From: Amycolatopsis camponoti
GTDB taxonomy: Bacteria > Actinomycetota > Actinomycetes > Mycobacteriales > Pseudonocardiaceae
DNA: 64,000 nt
Assembly: GCF_902497555.1 (NCBI RefSeq)
Contig: NZ_CABVGP010000002.1
Span: forward strand, 1,314,501-1,378,500
Direction of reading: 5' to 3'
Part shown: positions 21,633-31,300 of the stretch, piece after piece
Layout of the letters: each line of letters starts with the position of its first letter
Numbering within the stretch: position 1 is the stretch's first letter
Translations under genes and position numbers: made by a program
The notes under the pieces: model-generated
The model's input: the letters and a program-made list of their open reading frames with translations, nothing else
Database searches by the model: none
What the model was told of the DNA's origin: nothing

Positions 21633-22456
21633 AGGCGCTCGTCGAGCTCGTCCGCGCGCCCGCCGCGCTGACCGTGCCCGGGGACGCCGTCGCCGGGGCC
21701 GCCGCGTCGGGCTGGCCCTTCGGCCGCCGGACCCTCGCCCTGACCGGCGCGTCCGTCTGCATCTACTGGGCGGGCATGGCGCTCAACGACTACGCCGACC
21801 GCCACCTCGACGCGATGGAACGGCCCGAGCGGCCGATCCCGTCCGGCCGGATCAAGGCCGGCACGGCGCTCGGGGTGGCGACCGGCCTGACCGCGGGCGG
21901 GCTGGGCATCGCCGCGGCCGCCGGCGGGAAGCAGGCCCTGCGTGTCGCGCTGCCGCTGGCCGCGACGGTCTGGGCGTACGACTTCGTGCTCAAGGAGACC
22001 GTGTTCGGGCCGGCCGCGATGGCCGCCGCCCGGGCCCTGGACGTACTGCTCGGCGGGGGCGGTGCCCGGGCGGCGGTCCCGGCCGCGTTGACGGTCGGGG
22101 CGCACACCTACGCGGTGACAGCGTTGTCAAGGTCCGAAGTGGACGGTGCCAGGCCCGCCCTGCCGGCGGCCACCCTCGCCGCCACGGCCGGGGTGCGCGT
22201 CGCCGCCGGCCGCGTCGGGCCGCTGGCTTCGGCGCTGCTCGGGACGTACGCGCTGACCACCGGGCGGGCGCAGTACGACGCCATCCGCGACCCGGCCGCG
22301 CCGAAGATCCGGCGCGCGGTCGGCGCGGGCATCCACGGGATGATCCCGCTGCAGGCCGGGCTGATCGCCCGCACCGGCGCGTGGCGCTCGGCGCTGGCCG
22401 TCGCCGCCGCGTTCCCGATCGCACGGGCGCTGAGCCGGAAGGTGTCGCCGACATGA
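21629..22456 (+). CDS. UbiA-type prenyltransferase (EboC-like, SCO3242-like)
   Basis: This 275-residue membrane protein has about eight hydrophobic segments and the Asp-rich prenyl-diphosphate site NDYADRHLDAMERPERP followed by IPSGRI, diagnostic for UbiA prenyltransferases. A second polar loop, RDPAAPKIRRAVGAGIHG, matches the SCO3242-like subgroup. It should attach a prenyl chain to a small acceptor at the membrane. The GTG start overlaps the cyclase stop (GTGA), so the cyclase product, or a derivative, is the likely acceptor; that link is inference. In ebo clusters the equivalent gene is eboC. Confidence 0.9.
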   Translation: MKALVELVRAPAALTVPGDAVAGAAASGWPFGRRTLALTGASVCIYWAGMALNDYADRHLDAMERPERPIPSGRIKAGTALGVATGLTAGGLGIAAAAGGKQALRVALPLAATVWAYDFVLKETVFGPAAMAAARALDVLLGGGGARAAVPAALTVGAHTYAVTALSRSEVDGARPALPAATLAATAGVRVAAGRVGPLASALLGTYALTTGRAQYDAIRDPAAPKIRRAVGAGIHGMIPLQAGLIARTGAWRSALAVAAAFPIARALSRKVSPT

Positions 22457-23274
22457 GGTTCGGGTACGGCACCAACGGCTTCGCCAACCATCGCCTCGGC
22501 GACGCCCTGCGCGTCCTGGCCGACCTCGGCTACGACGGCGTCGCGCTGACGCTGGACCACCAGCACCTCGACCCGTTCGGGCCGGACCTCGCCCGCCGCG
22601 TCGCCGACGTCGCCGCGGACCTGGACCGGCTCGGGCTGGCCGTCGTGATCGAGACGGGCGCGCGGTTCCTGCTGGACCCGTGGCGCAAGCACTCGCCGAC
22701 GTTCCTCGACCCGGACCGGGCCGGGCGGATCGGGTTCCTGACCCGGGCCGTCGAGATCGCCGCGGACCTCGGCGCCGAGGCGGTGTCGTTCTGGAGCGGC
22801 AACAAGCCCGCCGATCTGTCCACTGAGGACGCGTGGACCCATCTGGTCGACGGGTGCGCCGACGTGCTGAAAGCCGCCGGCGAGCACGACGTCGCGCTCG
22901 GGTTCGAGCCCGAGCCGGGGATGCTCGTCGAGGACCTCGACGGCTACTTCGAGCTGGCGCGACGGCTCGGCGACCCGGAGCGGTTCGGGCTGACGCTGGA
23001 CATCGGGCACTGCCGGTGCAACGAGACGGCGTCCGTGTCCGACTGCGTCCGGCGCGCCCTGCCGCGGCTGGTGAACGTCCAGATCGACGACATGCGCCGC
23101 GGCACGCACGAGCACCTGGAGTTCGGCCGGGGCGAGATCGACTTCCCGCCCGTGCTGGAAGCGCTGTCGCCGTACCCCGGGCTCGTGGCCGTGGAACTGC
23201 CGCGCGACAGCCACGCGGCCCCGCGGATCGCCCGCGAGTCCCTGGAATTCCTGCGCAAGGCGGTGGCCGCGTGA
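22453..23274 (+). CDS. sugar phosphate isomerase/epimerase-like TIM-barrel protein
   Basis: This 273-residue protein has the xylose-isomerase-like (AP endonuclease 2) TIM-barrel fold, with metal-ligand segments GFEPEPGMLV, LTLDIGHCRCNE, NVQIDDMRRGTHEH and a final VAVELPRDSH. The conserved Glu, Asp, His and Glu suggest an active isomerase or epimerase with a divalent metal. The ATG overlaps the prenyltransferase stop (ATGA). Its substrate is probably a sugar or cyclitol made or consumed by this operon. Confidence 0.85.
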   Translation: MRFGYGTNGFANHRLGDALRVLADLGYDGVALTLDHQHLDPFGPDLARRVADVAADLDRLGLAVVIETGARFLLDPWRKHSPTFLDPDRAGRIGFLTRAVEIAADLGAEAVSFWSGNKPADLSTEDAWTHLVDGCADVLKAAGEHDVALGFEPEPGMLVEDLDGYFELARRLGDPERFGLTLDIGHCRCNETASVSDCVRRALPRLVNVQIDDMRRGTHEHLEFGRGEIDFPPVLEALSPYPGLVAVELPRDSHAAPRIARESLEFLRKAVAA

Positions 23275-23816
23275 ACGCCTGGCTGGACGAAGCCCTGACC
23301 AAGGTCGCCGAAGACGCGACCGCGTTGCGCACGCTCTTCCCCGGTGTCGGCCGGCGGGTCGGCCGGGGCCCGTCGGACGTCCCGGGCTGGACGGTGGACG
23401 ACGTGGCCCGCGTGGAGCTGCTCCGGGCGGCTCCCGGGGCCGCGGCGGAGATGCCCGACCTCTACCGCTACGGCGACGCCGCCGAGAAGCGGGCGGTCCT
23501 CCGTGGACTGTCCGTTGTGGATATCGGAGACGCCGGGCTCGACCTGGTCGCCGACGCCCTGCGGACCAACGACACCCGGCTCGTCACCGCGGCGATGGGG
23601 GAGTACGCGGCCACCCATCTGGACGACTCCGCGTACCGCCACGGCGTCCTCAAGTGCGTCTTCATGGGCATCCCCCTGGCCGAGGTCGCCGGGCTGGACC
23701 GCCGGACCGACGAGGAGCTGCTGCGCATGATGCGGTCGTTCGCCGCCGAGCGCACCGCCGCGGGCCGGGACGTGCCCGCCGACCTCCTCCCGCTGCTGAA
23801 CGAACAGGACGCCTGA
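23271..23816 (+). CDS. eboA: EboA domain protein
   Basis: This 181-residue, largely alpha-helical protein matches the EboA family: helical repeats with RLVTAAMGEYAATHLDDSAYRHGVLKCVFMGIPLAEVAGLDRR are the most recognisable part. EboA proteins occur only in ebo clusters and have no assigned biochemistry. The GTG start overlaps the upstream stop by GTGA, and its own stop overlaps the TatD-like gene by one base. Assignment rests on the helical motif plus the full gene neighbourhood. Confidence 0.82.
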   Translation: MNAWLDEALTKVAEDATALRTLFPGVGRRVGRGPSDVPGWTVDDVARVELLRAAPGAAAEMPDLYRYGDAAEKRAVLRGLSVVDIGDAGLDLVADALRTNDTRLVTAAMGEYAATHLDDSAYRHGVLKCVFMGIPLAEVAGLDRRTDEELLRMMRSFAAERTAAGRDVPADLLPLLNEQDA

Positions 23817-24667
23817 TGCGCATCTTCGACCCGCACATCCACATGAGCTCCCGCACCACCGACGACTACGCGGCCATGCACGCCGCCGGGGTCCGCGCAC
23901 TCGTCGAGCCGGCGTTCTGGCTGGGCCAGCCGCGCACGAACGTCGGCAGCTTCACCGACTACTTCGACGCGCTCGTCGGCTGGGAACCGTTCCGCGCCAG
24001 CCAGTTCGGCATCGCCCACCACTGCACGATCGCGCTGAACCCCAAGGAAGCGAACGACCCGCGGTGCGCGCCGGTGCTCGACCTGCTGCCGCGGTACCTG
24101 GAGAAGGACGGCGTGGTCGCGGTCGGCGAGATCGGCTACGACTCGATGACCGCGGAGGAGGACAAGGCGTTCGCCGCGCAGCTGGCCCTGGCGATCGACC
24201 ACGAGCTGCCCGCGATGGTGCACACCCCGCACCGCGACAAGGCGGCCGGCACCGAGCGCAGCATCGCCGTCGTCCGCGAGTCGGGCATCGCGCCCGAGCG
24301 GGTGGTGCTCGACCACCTCAACGAGATGACCGTCGCGATGGTCAAGGAGTCCGGCTCCTGGATGGGGTTCTCGATCTACCCGGACACCAAGATGGACGAG
24401 GAGCGGATGGTCGCGATCCTGCGCGAGTACGGGACCGAGCGGGTGCTGGTGAACTCCGCGGCGGACTGGGGCAAGAGCGACCCGCTCAAGACCCGCAAGA
24501 CCGGCGACGCGATGCTCGCCGCCGGGTTCACCGACGACGACGTCGACCGGGTGCTGTGGCGCAACCCCGTCGAGTTCTACGGCCAGAGCGGGCGGCTCGA
24601 CCTCGAAGGCGCGGCGACGGAAGCCGAGTTCGCGGGCAACTCGATCCTGCGGGGGGCCCGCAAGTGA
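23816..24667 (+). CDS. eboB: TatD-family metal-dependent hydrolase (EboB)
   Basis: This 283-residue protein has the amidohydrolase-like TIM barrel of the TatD group: the metal motif FDPHIHMSSRT, AVGEIGYDSMT, MVHTPHRDKAAG, VVLDHLNEMT and the late Asp in NSAADWGKSD. It differs from DNase TatD and matches the EboB subgroup. The start overlaps the EboA stop (TGATG). In ebo clusters EboB is a putative hydrolase in metabolite processing or transfer; its substrate is unknown. Confidence 0.85.
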   Translation: MRIFDPHIHMSSRTTDDYAAMHAAGVRALVEPAFWLGQPRTNVGSFTDYFDALVGWEPFRASQFGIAHHCTIALNPKEANDPRCAPVLDLLPRYLEKDGVVAVGEIGYDSMTAEEDKAFAAQLALAIDHELPAMVHTPHRDKAAGTERSIAVVRESGIAPERVVLDHLNEMTVAMVKESGSWMGFSIYPDTKMDEERMVAILREYGTERVLVNSAADWGKSDPLKTRKTGDAMLAAGFTDDDVDRVLWRNPVEFYGQSGRLDLEGAATEAEFAGNSILRGARK

Positions 24668-25791
24668 GGTTCCGGCACCCCGACGGCACGCTCGTCCACC
24701 TCGCCTACTGCACCAACGTGCACCAGGCCGAGGACCTCGACGGCGTGCTCGCTCAGCTGGCCCGCTTCGGCGAGCCGGTGCGGGAACGCCTGGGCGTCGG
24801 CCGGCTCGGGCTCGGCCTGTGGTTGGCCCGGCCGGTGGCGACCGAGCTGACCGCCGACCCGGCCGCGGTTTCCCGGCTCCGGCGCGAACTCGCCGCGCGT
24901 GGCCTGGAGGTCGTCACCCTCAACGGGTTCCCGTACCAGGGCTTCCACGATCCGGTCGTCAAGCACAAGGTCTACCGGCCGGACTGGTCGACGCCCGAGC
25001 GGACGCGGTACACCCTCGACCTGGCCCGGCTGCTCGCCGAGCTGCTGCCGGCGGACGCCGTGCGCGGCAGCGTCTCGACGTTGCCGCTCGGCTGGCGCAC
25101 CGAATGGCGCGACGACCGTGGCCAGCTCGGCTTGCTCGCGGAAGGGCTCGCGAAGCAGGAGCGTCCGGTGCGCGTCGCGTTCGAGCCCGAGCCCGGCTGC
25201 GTCATCGAGACGACTGCGCAGGCGGCGACCCTTTTGTCCGATGTGGACAAAGACTGGCTGGGCGTCTGCCTCGACACGTGCCACCTCGCGGTCGGGTTCG
25301 AGGACCCGGCGGCCGCGCTGGAGCGGCTCGCCGCGGCCGGGCTCGACGTCGTCAAGCTGCAGGCGTCCGCGGCTCTGGAGGCGGCCGCGCCGAACGACCC
25401 GGCGACGCGGAAGGCGCTGGAGTCCTTTGTGGAACCCCGGTTCCTGCACCAGAGCAACGAAGGCGCTCCGCCGGGCGCCGACGACCTTGACGAAGCGCTG
25501 GCCGGTGGGCTCCCGGGCGAGGCGCCGTGGCGCGTGCACTTCCACGTGCCGCTGCACGCCGATCCGGCGCCGCCGCTGACGTCGACGCGGCCGGTGCTGG
25601 CCGGCACCCTGGCCGAGCTGTTCGGCGGCGCGAGCGCGCGCACCGACCACGTCGAGGTCGAGACCTACACCTGGCAGGTGCTCCCGGACGCACCCGCCGA
25701 CGACGCCGGGCTCGTCGCGGGCATCGCGGCCGAGCTGGACTGGACCCGGCGTTCCCTGATCGCACTAGGCTTGGAAGAGGTTTCCGAATGA
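24664..25791 (+). CDS. eboE: metabolite traffic protein EboE (TIM-barrel)
   Basis: This 375-residue protein has a sugar-phosphate-isomerase-like TIM barrel, with family-typical HLAYCTNVHQAED at the N-terminus, NGFPYQGFHDPVVKHKVYRPDW in the middle, and the metal-ligand segments AFEPEPGCVIE and GVCLDTCHLAVGFE. The Tyr-Cys-Thr-Asn-Val-His opening is a good marker of EboE. The GTG start overlaps the TatD stop by GTGA and its stop overlaps the next ATG, so it is embedded in the operon. Confidence 0.87.
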   Translation: MRFRHPDGTLVHLAYCTNVHQAEDLDGVLAQLARFGEPVRERLGVGRLGLGLWLARPVATELTADPAAVSRLRRELAARGLEVVTLNGFPYQGFHDPVVKHKVYRPDWSTPERTRYTLDLARLLAELLPADAVRGSVSTLPLGWRTEWRDDRGQLGLLAEGLAKQERPVRVAFEPEPGCVIETTAQAATLLSDVDKDWLGVCLDTCHLAVGFEDPAAALERLAAAGLDVVKLQASAALEAAAPNDPATRKALESFVEPRFLHQSNEGAPPGADDLDEALAGGLPGEAPWRVHFHVPLHADPAPPLTSTRPVLAGTLAELFGGASARTDHVEVETYTWQVLPDAPADDAGLVAGIAAELDWTRRSLIALGLEEVSE

Positions 25792-27155
25792 GCTTGCTGG
25801 TTCTCGACGTCGTGGGGCTGACGCCGCGGCTGCTCCCGCACATGCCCAACCTGCGCAAGATGGCCGAACCCGGTTTCACCGCGCAGCTGGACACCGTGTT
25901 CCCGGCGGTCACGTGCTCGGTGCAGTCGACGTTCCTCACCGGGCTGCAGCCGGCCGAGCACGGCATCGTCGGCAACGGCTGGTACTTCCGCGACCTCGGC
26001 GAGATCTTCTTGTGGCGCCAGCACAACAAGCTCGTCCAGGGTGACAAGTTCTGGGACGCGGCCCGCCGCGCGCAGGCCGGGCACAAGGTCGCGAACGTCT
26101 GCTGGTGGTACGCGATGGGCATGGACGTCGACCTGACGGTGACCCCGCGGCCGATCTACCACGCCGACGGCAAGAAGTCCCCGGACGCCTACACCCACCC
26201 GCCGCAGCTGCACGACCGCCTGGTCGGCGCCCTCGGCGAGTTCCCGCTCTTCACCTACTGGGGGCCGACGGCGGCGATCACGTCGTCGAAGTGGATCATC
26301 GCCGCCGCGCAGAAGATCATGGCCGAGGACAAGCCGGACACCACGCTCGTCTACCTCCCGCACCTGGACTACGACCTGCAGCGCTTCGGCCCCGACGCGC
26401 CCCAGGCCGCGGCCGCCGCGCGCGAGATCGACACGGCCATGAAGCCGCTGCTGGACCAAGCGGCCGCGGGCGGGCACACCGTCGTCGCGCTCTCGGAGTA
26501 CGGCATCACGAACGCGAGCCGTCCCGTCGACATCAACCGAGCGCTGCGCCGCGAGGGCCTGCTCAACGTGTACGTCCAGGCGGGCATGGAGTACCTCGAC
26601 CCGTGGACGTCGCGGGCGTTCGCGGTGGCCGACCACCAGGTCGCGCACGTCTACGTCGCCGACCCCGCCGACATCCCGCGCGTGCGGGACATCGTCGCCG
26701 GACTGTCCGGAGTGGACGTCGTCCTCGACCGCGAGGGGCAGGCGGGGATCGGCATCAACCACGAACGGGCCGGTGAGCTGGTCGCGATCGCCGAGCCGGA
26801 CGCCTGGTTCACGTACTACTACTGGCTGAGCGACGACCGCGCGCCCGACTTCGCCAAGACCGTCGAGATCCACCGCAAGCCCGGCTACGACCCGGCCGAG
26901 CTGTTCTTCGACCCGAACGACCCGGCGGTGAAGCTGAAGGCCGCGTCCGCGCTGGCCCGCAAGAAGCTCGGCCTGCGGTACTCGATGCAGGTCGTGCCGC
27001 TCGACCCGGCGCCGGTCCGCGGGAGTCACGGGCGGCTGCCCGACTCGCCCGAGGACGGGCCGGTGCTGCTGTGCTCGGATCCTTCGCTCGCGCGCGAAAA
27101 GATCCACGCCACCGAGGTCAAGGAACTGCTGCTAGCCGCCGTTCGCACGGAGTAA
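25788..27155 (+). CDS. eboF: alkaline phosphatase/nucleotide pyrophosphatase superfamily protein (EboF)
   Basis: This 455-residue protein belongs to the alkaline phosphatase/phosphodiesterase superfamily, like nucleotide pyrophosphatases. The N-terminal [11 protein letters not shown] carries metal ligands, [16 protein letters not shown] holds the likely Thr nucleophile, [13 protein letters not shown] and ALSEYGI give further metal ligands, and [10 protein letters not shown] follows. No signal peptide is visible, so it appears cytosolic. Its ATG overlaps the EboE stop. It would remove a phosphate or diphosphate group from a pathway intermediate, by inference. Confidence 0.88.
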   Translation: MSLLVLDVVGLTPRLLPHMPNLRKMAEPGFTAQLDTVFPAVTCSVQSTFLTGLQPAEHGIVGNGWYFRDLGEIFLWRQHNKLVQGDKFWDAARRAQAGHKVANVCWWYAMGMDVDLTVTPRPIYHADGKKSPDAYTHPPQLHDRLVGALGEFPLFTYWGPTAAITSSKWIIAAAQKIMAEDKPDTTLVYLPHLDYDLQRFGPDAPQAAAAAREIDTAMKPLLDQAAAGGHTVVALSEYGITNASRPVDINRALRREGLLNVYVQAGMEYLDPWTSRAFAVADHQVAHVYVADPADIPRVRDIVAGLSGVDVVLDREGQAGIGINHERAGELVAIAEPDAWFTYYYWLSDDRAPDFAKTVEIHRKPGYDPAELFFDPNDPAVKLKAASALARKKLGLRYSMQVVPLDPAPVRGSHGRLPDSPEDGPVLLCSDPSLAREKIHATEVKELLLAAVRTE

Positions 27156-27175
27156 CGCATCCAGGAGGTCAGGAC

Positions 27176-28180
27176 ATGGCACGACCGTTGACCCTGTTCA
27201 CCGGGCAGTGGGCCGATCTGCCGTTCGAGGAGGTGTGCGAGCTGGCGAGCGGCTGGGGCTACGAAGGCCTCGAGATCGCCTGCTGGGGCGACCACTTCGA
27301 AGTGGACCGCGCGCTGGCGGAAGACGGCTACGTCCAGACCAAGCTGGAGACGCTGGCCAAGTACGACCTCAAGGTGTGGGCGATCTCGAACCACCTGCTC
27401 GGCCAGGCCGTCTGCGACCACCCGATCGACGAGCGGCACGAGGCCATCCTGCCCGCCCGGATCTGGGGCGACGGGGAGGCCGAGGGCGTCCGGCAGCGGG
27501 CGGCGGAGGAGATGAAGACCACCGCCCGCGCCGCGGCGAAGCTCGGGGTGTCCACCGTGGTCGGGTTCACCGGCTCGTCGATCTGGCACACGGTGGCGAT
27601 GTTCCCGCCGGTGCCGCCGTCGATGATCGAGCGCGGGTACGCCGACTTCGCCGACCGCTGGAACCCGATCCTCGACGTGTTCGACGAGGTCGGCGTGCGC
27701 TTCGCCCACGAGGTGCACCCGAGCGAGATCGCCTACGACTACTGGAGCACCGTCCGGACGCTGGAGGCGATCGGCCACCGCGAGGCGTTCGGGCTGAACT
27801 TCGACCCGTCGCACTTCGTCTGGCAGGACCTCGACCCGGTCGGGTTCCTGTGGGACTTCAAGGACCGCATCTACCACGTCGACTGCAAGGAGGCCCGCAA
27901 GCAGCTCAACGGCCGCAACGGCCGGCTCGGCTCCCACCTGCCCTGGGCGGATCCCCGCCGCGGCTGGGACTTCGTGTCCACCGGCCACGGCGACGTCCCG
28001 TGGGAGGACGTCTTCCGGATGCTCAACGCCATCGGCTACGACGGCCCGATCTCCATCGAGTGGGAGGACGCGGGCATGGACCGGCTCGTCGGCGCTCCGG
28101 AAGCGCTGGAGTTCGTCCGCAAGCTCAACTTCACCCCACCCACGGCGGCGTTCGACGCCGCCTTCTCCTCGAAACCGTAA
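27176..28180 (+). CDS. sugar phosphate isomerase/epimerase (second TIM-barrel of the operon)
   Basis: This 334-residue xylose-isomerase-like TIM-barrel protein shows [41 protein letters not shown] at the N-terminus, metal-ligand segments [31 protein letters not shown] and [11 protein letters not shown]. It is a well-conserved actinobacterial group that often neighbours ThuA-domain and dehydrogenase genes. The ATG follows CAGGAGGTCAGGAC, 20 bp after EboF, so it is the last gene of the run. A perfect 46-bp palindrome follows the stop. Confidence 0.88.
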   Translation: MARPLTLFTGQWADLPFEEVCELASGWGYEGLEIACWGDHFEVDRALAEDGYVQTKLETLAKYDLKVWAISNHLLGQAVCDHPIDERHEAILPARIWGDGEAEGVRQRAAEEMKTTARAAAKLGVSTVVGFTGSSIWHTVAMFPPVPPSMIERGYADFADRWNPILDVFDEVGVRFAHEVHPSEIAYDYWSTVRTLEAIGHREAFGLNFDPSHFVWQDLDPVGFLWDFKDRIYHVDCKEARKQLNGRNGRLGSHLPWADPRRGWDFVSTGHGDVPWEDVFRMLNAIGYDGPISIEWEDAGMDRLVGAPEALEFVRKLNFTPPTAAFDAAFSSKP

Positions 28181-28196
28181 GGGCGCCGCAGCGGGG

Positions 28197-28242
28197 GTCG
28201 TGAGTGAGAAACAGTGTTCTAACACTGTTTCTCACTCACGAC
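28197..28242. terminator. 46-bp perfect palindrome, copy 2 (probable terminator)
   Basis: This palindrome has 22-bp perfect arms around a central CT, making it an almost loopless cruciform-capable sequence. The outer arm GTCGTGAGTGAGAAAC differs from copy 1 (15883) by a single compensated base pair. It starts 17 bp after the final TIM-barrel stop and probably ends the operon transcript before the secreted fusion gene. Confidence 0.82.
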
Positions 28243-28374
28243 AGCCGCGGCAGACCGCTTACGCACGCTCCAGGCTTCTGTTCAACGGGTGACCGCCAGC
28301 CCCGTCGGAAGGTGATCGAAACGGCTTCGGCCCACTCCGGGGCGAAGCACGCTCAAAATCAGGAAGGATCCAGC

Positions 28375-31300
28375 ATGTCTCCGTCCCCACCGAAGTGGGC
28401 GAGGCTGTTCGGCGCCGCACTCTTGAGCGCCGGCCTCCTGCTCACCCTCGACACCCCGGCCCGCGCGGACATCCCGCCCGCGGACTACCAGCAGGTCGCG
28501 CTCGCCACCGGCGCGGCCGAGCTCGGCGAGGCGATGTCGCTCGCCGTGCTCCCGGACCGCTCGGTCGTGCACACCTCCCGCGACGGCACCGTCCGCGTCA
28601 CCACCGCGGCCGGCGCGACCTCCGTCGCGGCCAAGCTGAACGTCTACACCCACGACGAGGAAGGCCTCCAGGGCGTCGCCGCCGACCCGGGCTTCGCGAC
28701 CAACCGCTACGTCTGGCTGTACTACTCGCCGCGTCTGTCCACACCGGACGGTGACGCGCCGACCGAGGGCACCGAGGCGGACTTCGCGCCGTTCAAGGGC
28801 GAGCTGCACCTGTCGAGGTTCGTTCTCAAGACCGACAACACGCTCGACCTGGCCAGCGAGAAGGTCGTCCTCAAGGTGGCCAACGACCGCGGCCAGTGCT
28901 GCCACGTCGGCGGCGACATCGACTTCGACTCCGCCGGCAACCTCTACCTCACCACCGGCGACGACACCAACCCGTTCTCCTCCGACAGCTACTCGCCGAT
29001 CGACGAACGGACCACCCGCAACCCGCAGTTCGACGCGCAGCGGTCGTCGGGCAACACGAACGACCTGCGCGGCAAGCTGCTGCGGATCCACCCGCAGGCC
29101 GACGGGACGTACACGGTGCCGTCCGGCAACCTCTTCGCGCCGGGTACCGCGAACACCCGGGCGGAGATCTACGCGATGGGCTTCCGCAACCCGTTCCGGA
29201 TGAGTGTCGACAAACCGACCGGCGTCGTCTACCTCGGCGACTACGGCCCGGACGCCGGCACCACGGACCCGAACCGCGGGCCGCAGGGCCAGGTCGAGTT
29301 CGACCGGATCACCGGGCCGGGCAACTTCGGCTGGCCGTACTGCACCGGCTCGAACACGACGACCGAGACGTACAACCACTACACGTTCCCGAGCGGGCCG
29401 TCGGGCGCGAAGTACGACTGCGCCGGCGGCCCGACGAACTCTTCGTTCCGCAACACCGGCCTCGCCCAGCTGCCGGTGCCGAAGCCCGCGTGGATCAAGT
29501 ACGCGGGTGACGAAGGCTCGCCGCCGGAGTTCGGCAGCGGTTCGGAGTCGCCGATGGGCGGGCCGGTCTACCGGTACGACGCCGCTTCGACGTCCACGGT
29601 CAAGTTCCCACAGTCCCTCGACGGCAAGTTCTTCGCCGGGGAGTACGGGCGCAAGTGGATCAAGGCGGTGACCGTCAACGCCGACGGCACGCGCGGCGGT
29701 ATCGAGAACTTCCCGTGGACCGGCACGCAGGTCATGGACATGGCGTTCGGTCCGGACGGCGCCCTGTACGTCCTCGACTACGGCACCGGCGACGACAACC
29801 AGGCGCTCTACCGGATCGAGTACCTGGCGGGCACCAACCGCAACCCGGTCGCGAAAGCCGCGTCCGACAAGACGTCCGGCCCGAACCCGCTGACCGTGAA
29901 CTTCTCCTCGGCGGGCAGCAGCGACCCCGAAGGCGGGGCGCTGACCTACCGCTGGGACTTCGGCGACGGTCAGACGTCGACGTCGGTGAACCCGGCGCAC
30001 ACCTACACGACCAACGGGACCTATTCGCCGACGCTCACGGTGTCCGATCCGGAGGGCCTGACCGGCACGGCGAGCTTGGTCGTCACGGTCGGGAACACCG
30101 CGCCGACGATCGCGCTCGGCACCCCGGCCGACGGACAGCTGTTCTCCTTCGGTGACACCGTGCCCTTCCAGGTGACCGGCAGCGACCCGGAGGACGGGCC
30201 GCTGGACTGCTCGAAGGTCAAGGTCACCTACCTGCTGGGCCACGACAGCCACCAGCACCAGATCACGCAGGCGACCGGGTGCAGCGGCTCGATCGCCGTC
30301 CCGGTCGACGGTGAGCACGACGCCGCGGCGAACATCTTCGGCGTCTTCGACGCGCAGTACACCGACAACGGCGGGCTGACGTCCCACAGCGTCCGCAAGC
30401 TGCAGCCGCGGCACCGTCAAGGCGAGCACTTCTCGGCGCAGTCCGGGATCCAGCTCGCGGACCACGGCTCGGCCGAGGGCGGCCGGACGGTCGGGTACAC
30501 CGACGACGGTGACTGGATCTCCTTCACGCCGTACGCGCTGGCCAACGCGACGTCGATCAGCGCGCGGGTGTCCTCGGGTGGTCCCGGCGGGACCCTGGAG
30601 GTCCGCGCGGGCTCGCCGACCGGCACCCTGCTCGGGTCGGTGGCCGTCGCCAACACCGGTGACTGGGACACGTTCCAGAACGTCACGGCGAACCTGGCGA
30701 ACCGCCCGGCCGGCACGACGACGCTGTACCTCGTGTTCAAGGGCGTCACCGGGCAGGGCAACCTGTTCGACCTCGACGCGTTCACCTTCACCACCGCCAC
30801 CCAGGCGGGCCCGGTCGAAGGCGAGTCGTTCACCTCCGGCTCGGGCGTCCAGATCGCGCCGCACGCCGCGGCGAGCGGCGGGAACACCCTGGGCTACATC
30901 GAGAACGGCGACTGGGCCGGGTACGCGTCGGTGAGCACGGCGGGCGCCCGGACGTTCACCGCGCGGGTGTCGTCGGCCGGCGCGGGCGGCACGATCGAGA
31001 TCCGGTCCGGCTCGGCGACCGGGACGCTGCTGGGCACGGTCGCGGTGCCGCCGACCGGTGACTGGGAGGTCTTCCAGACCGTCACCGCGTCGGTGTCGAG
31101 CGGGTCCGGGCCGCTGTTCCTGGTTTTCCGCGGCGGCTCCGGTTCCCTGTTCGACATCGACACGTTTAGCCTGAGCAGCATGCCGACCCAGGTCGATCCC
31201 GCGTACGACGTGCTGGTGTTCTCCAAGACGGCCGGCTTCCGGCACGACGCGATCCCGGCCGGGATCCAGGCGATCCGGGAGCTGGGCGCCGCCCAGGGGT

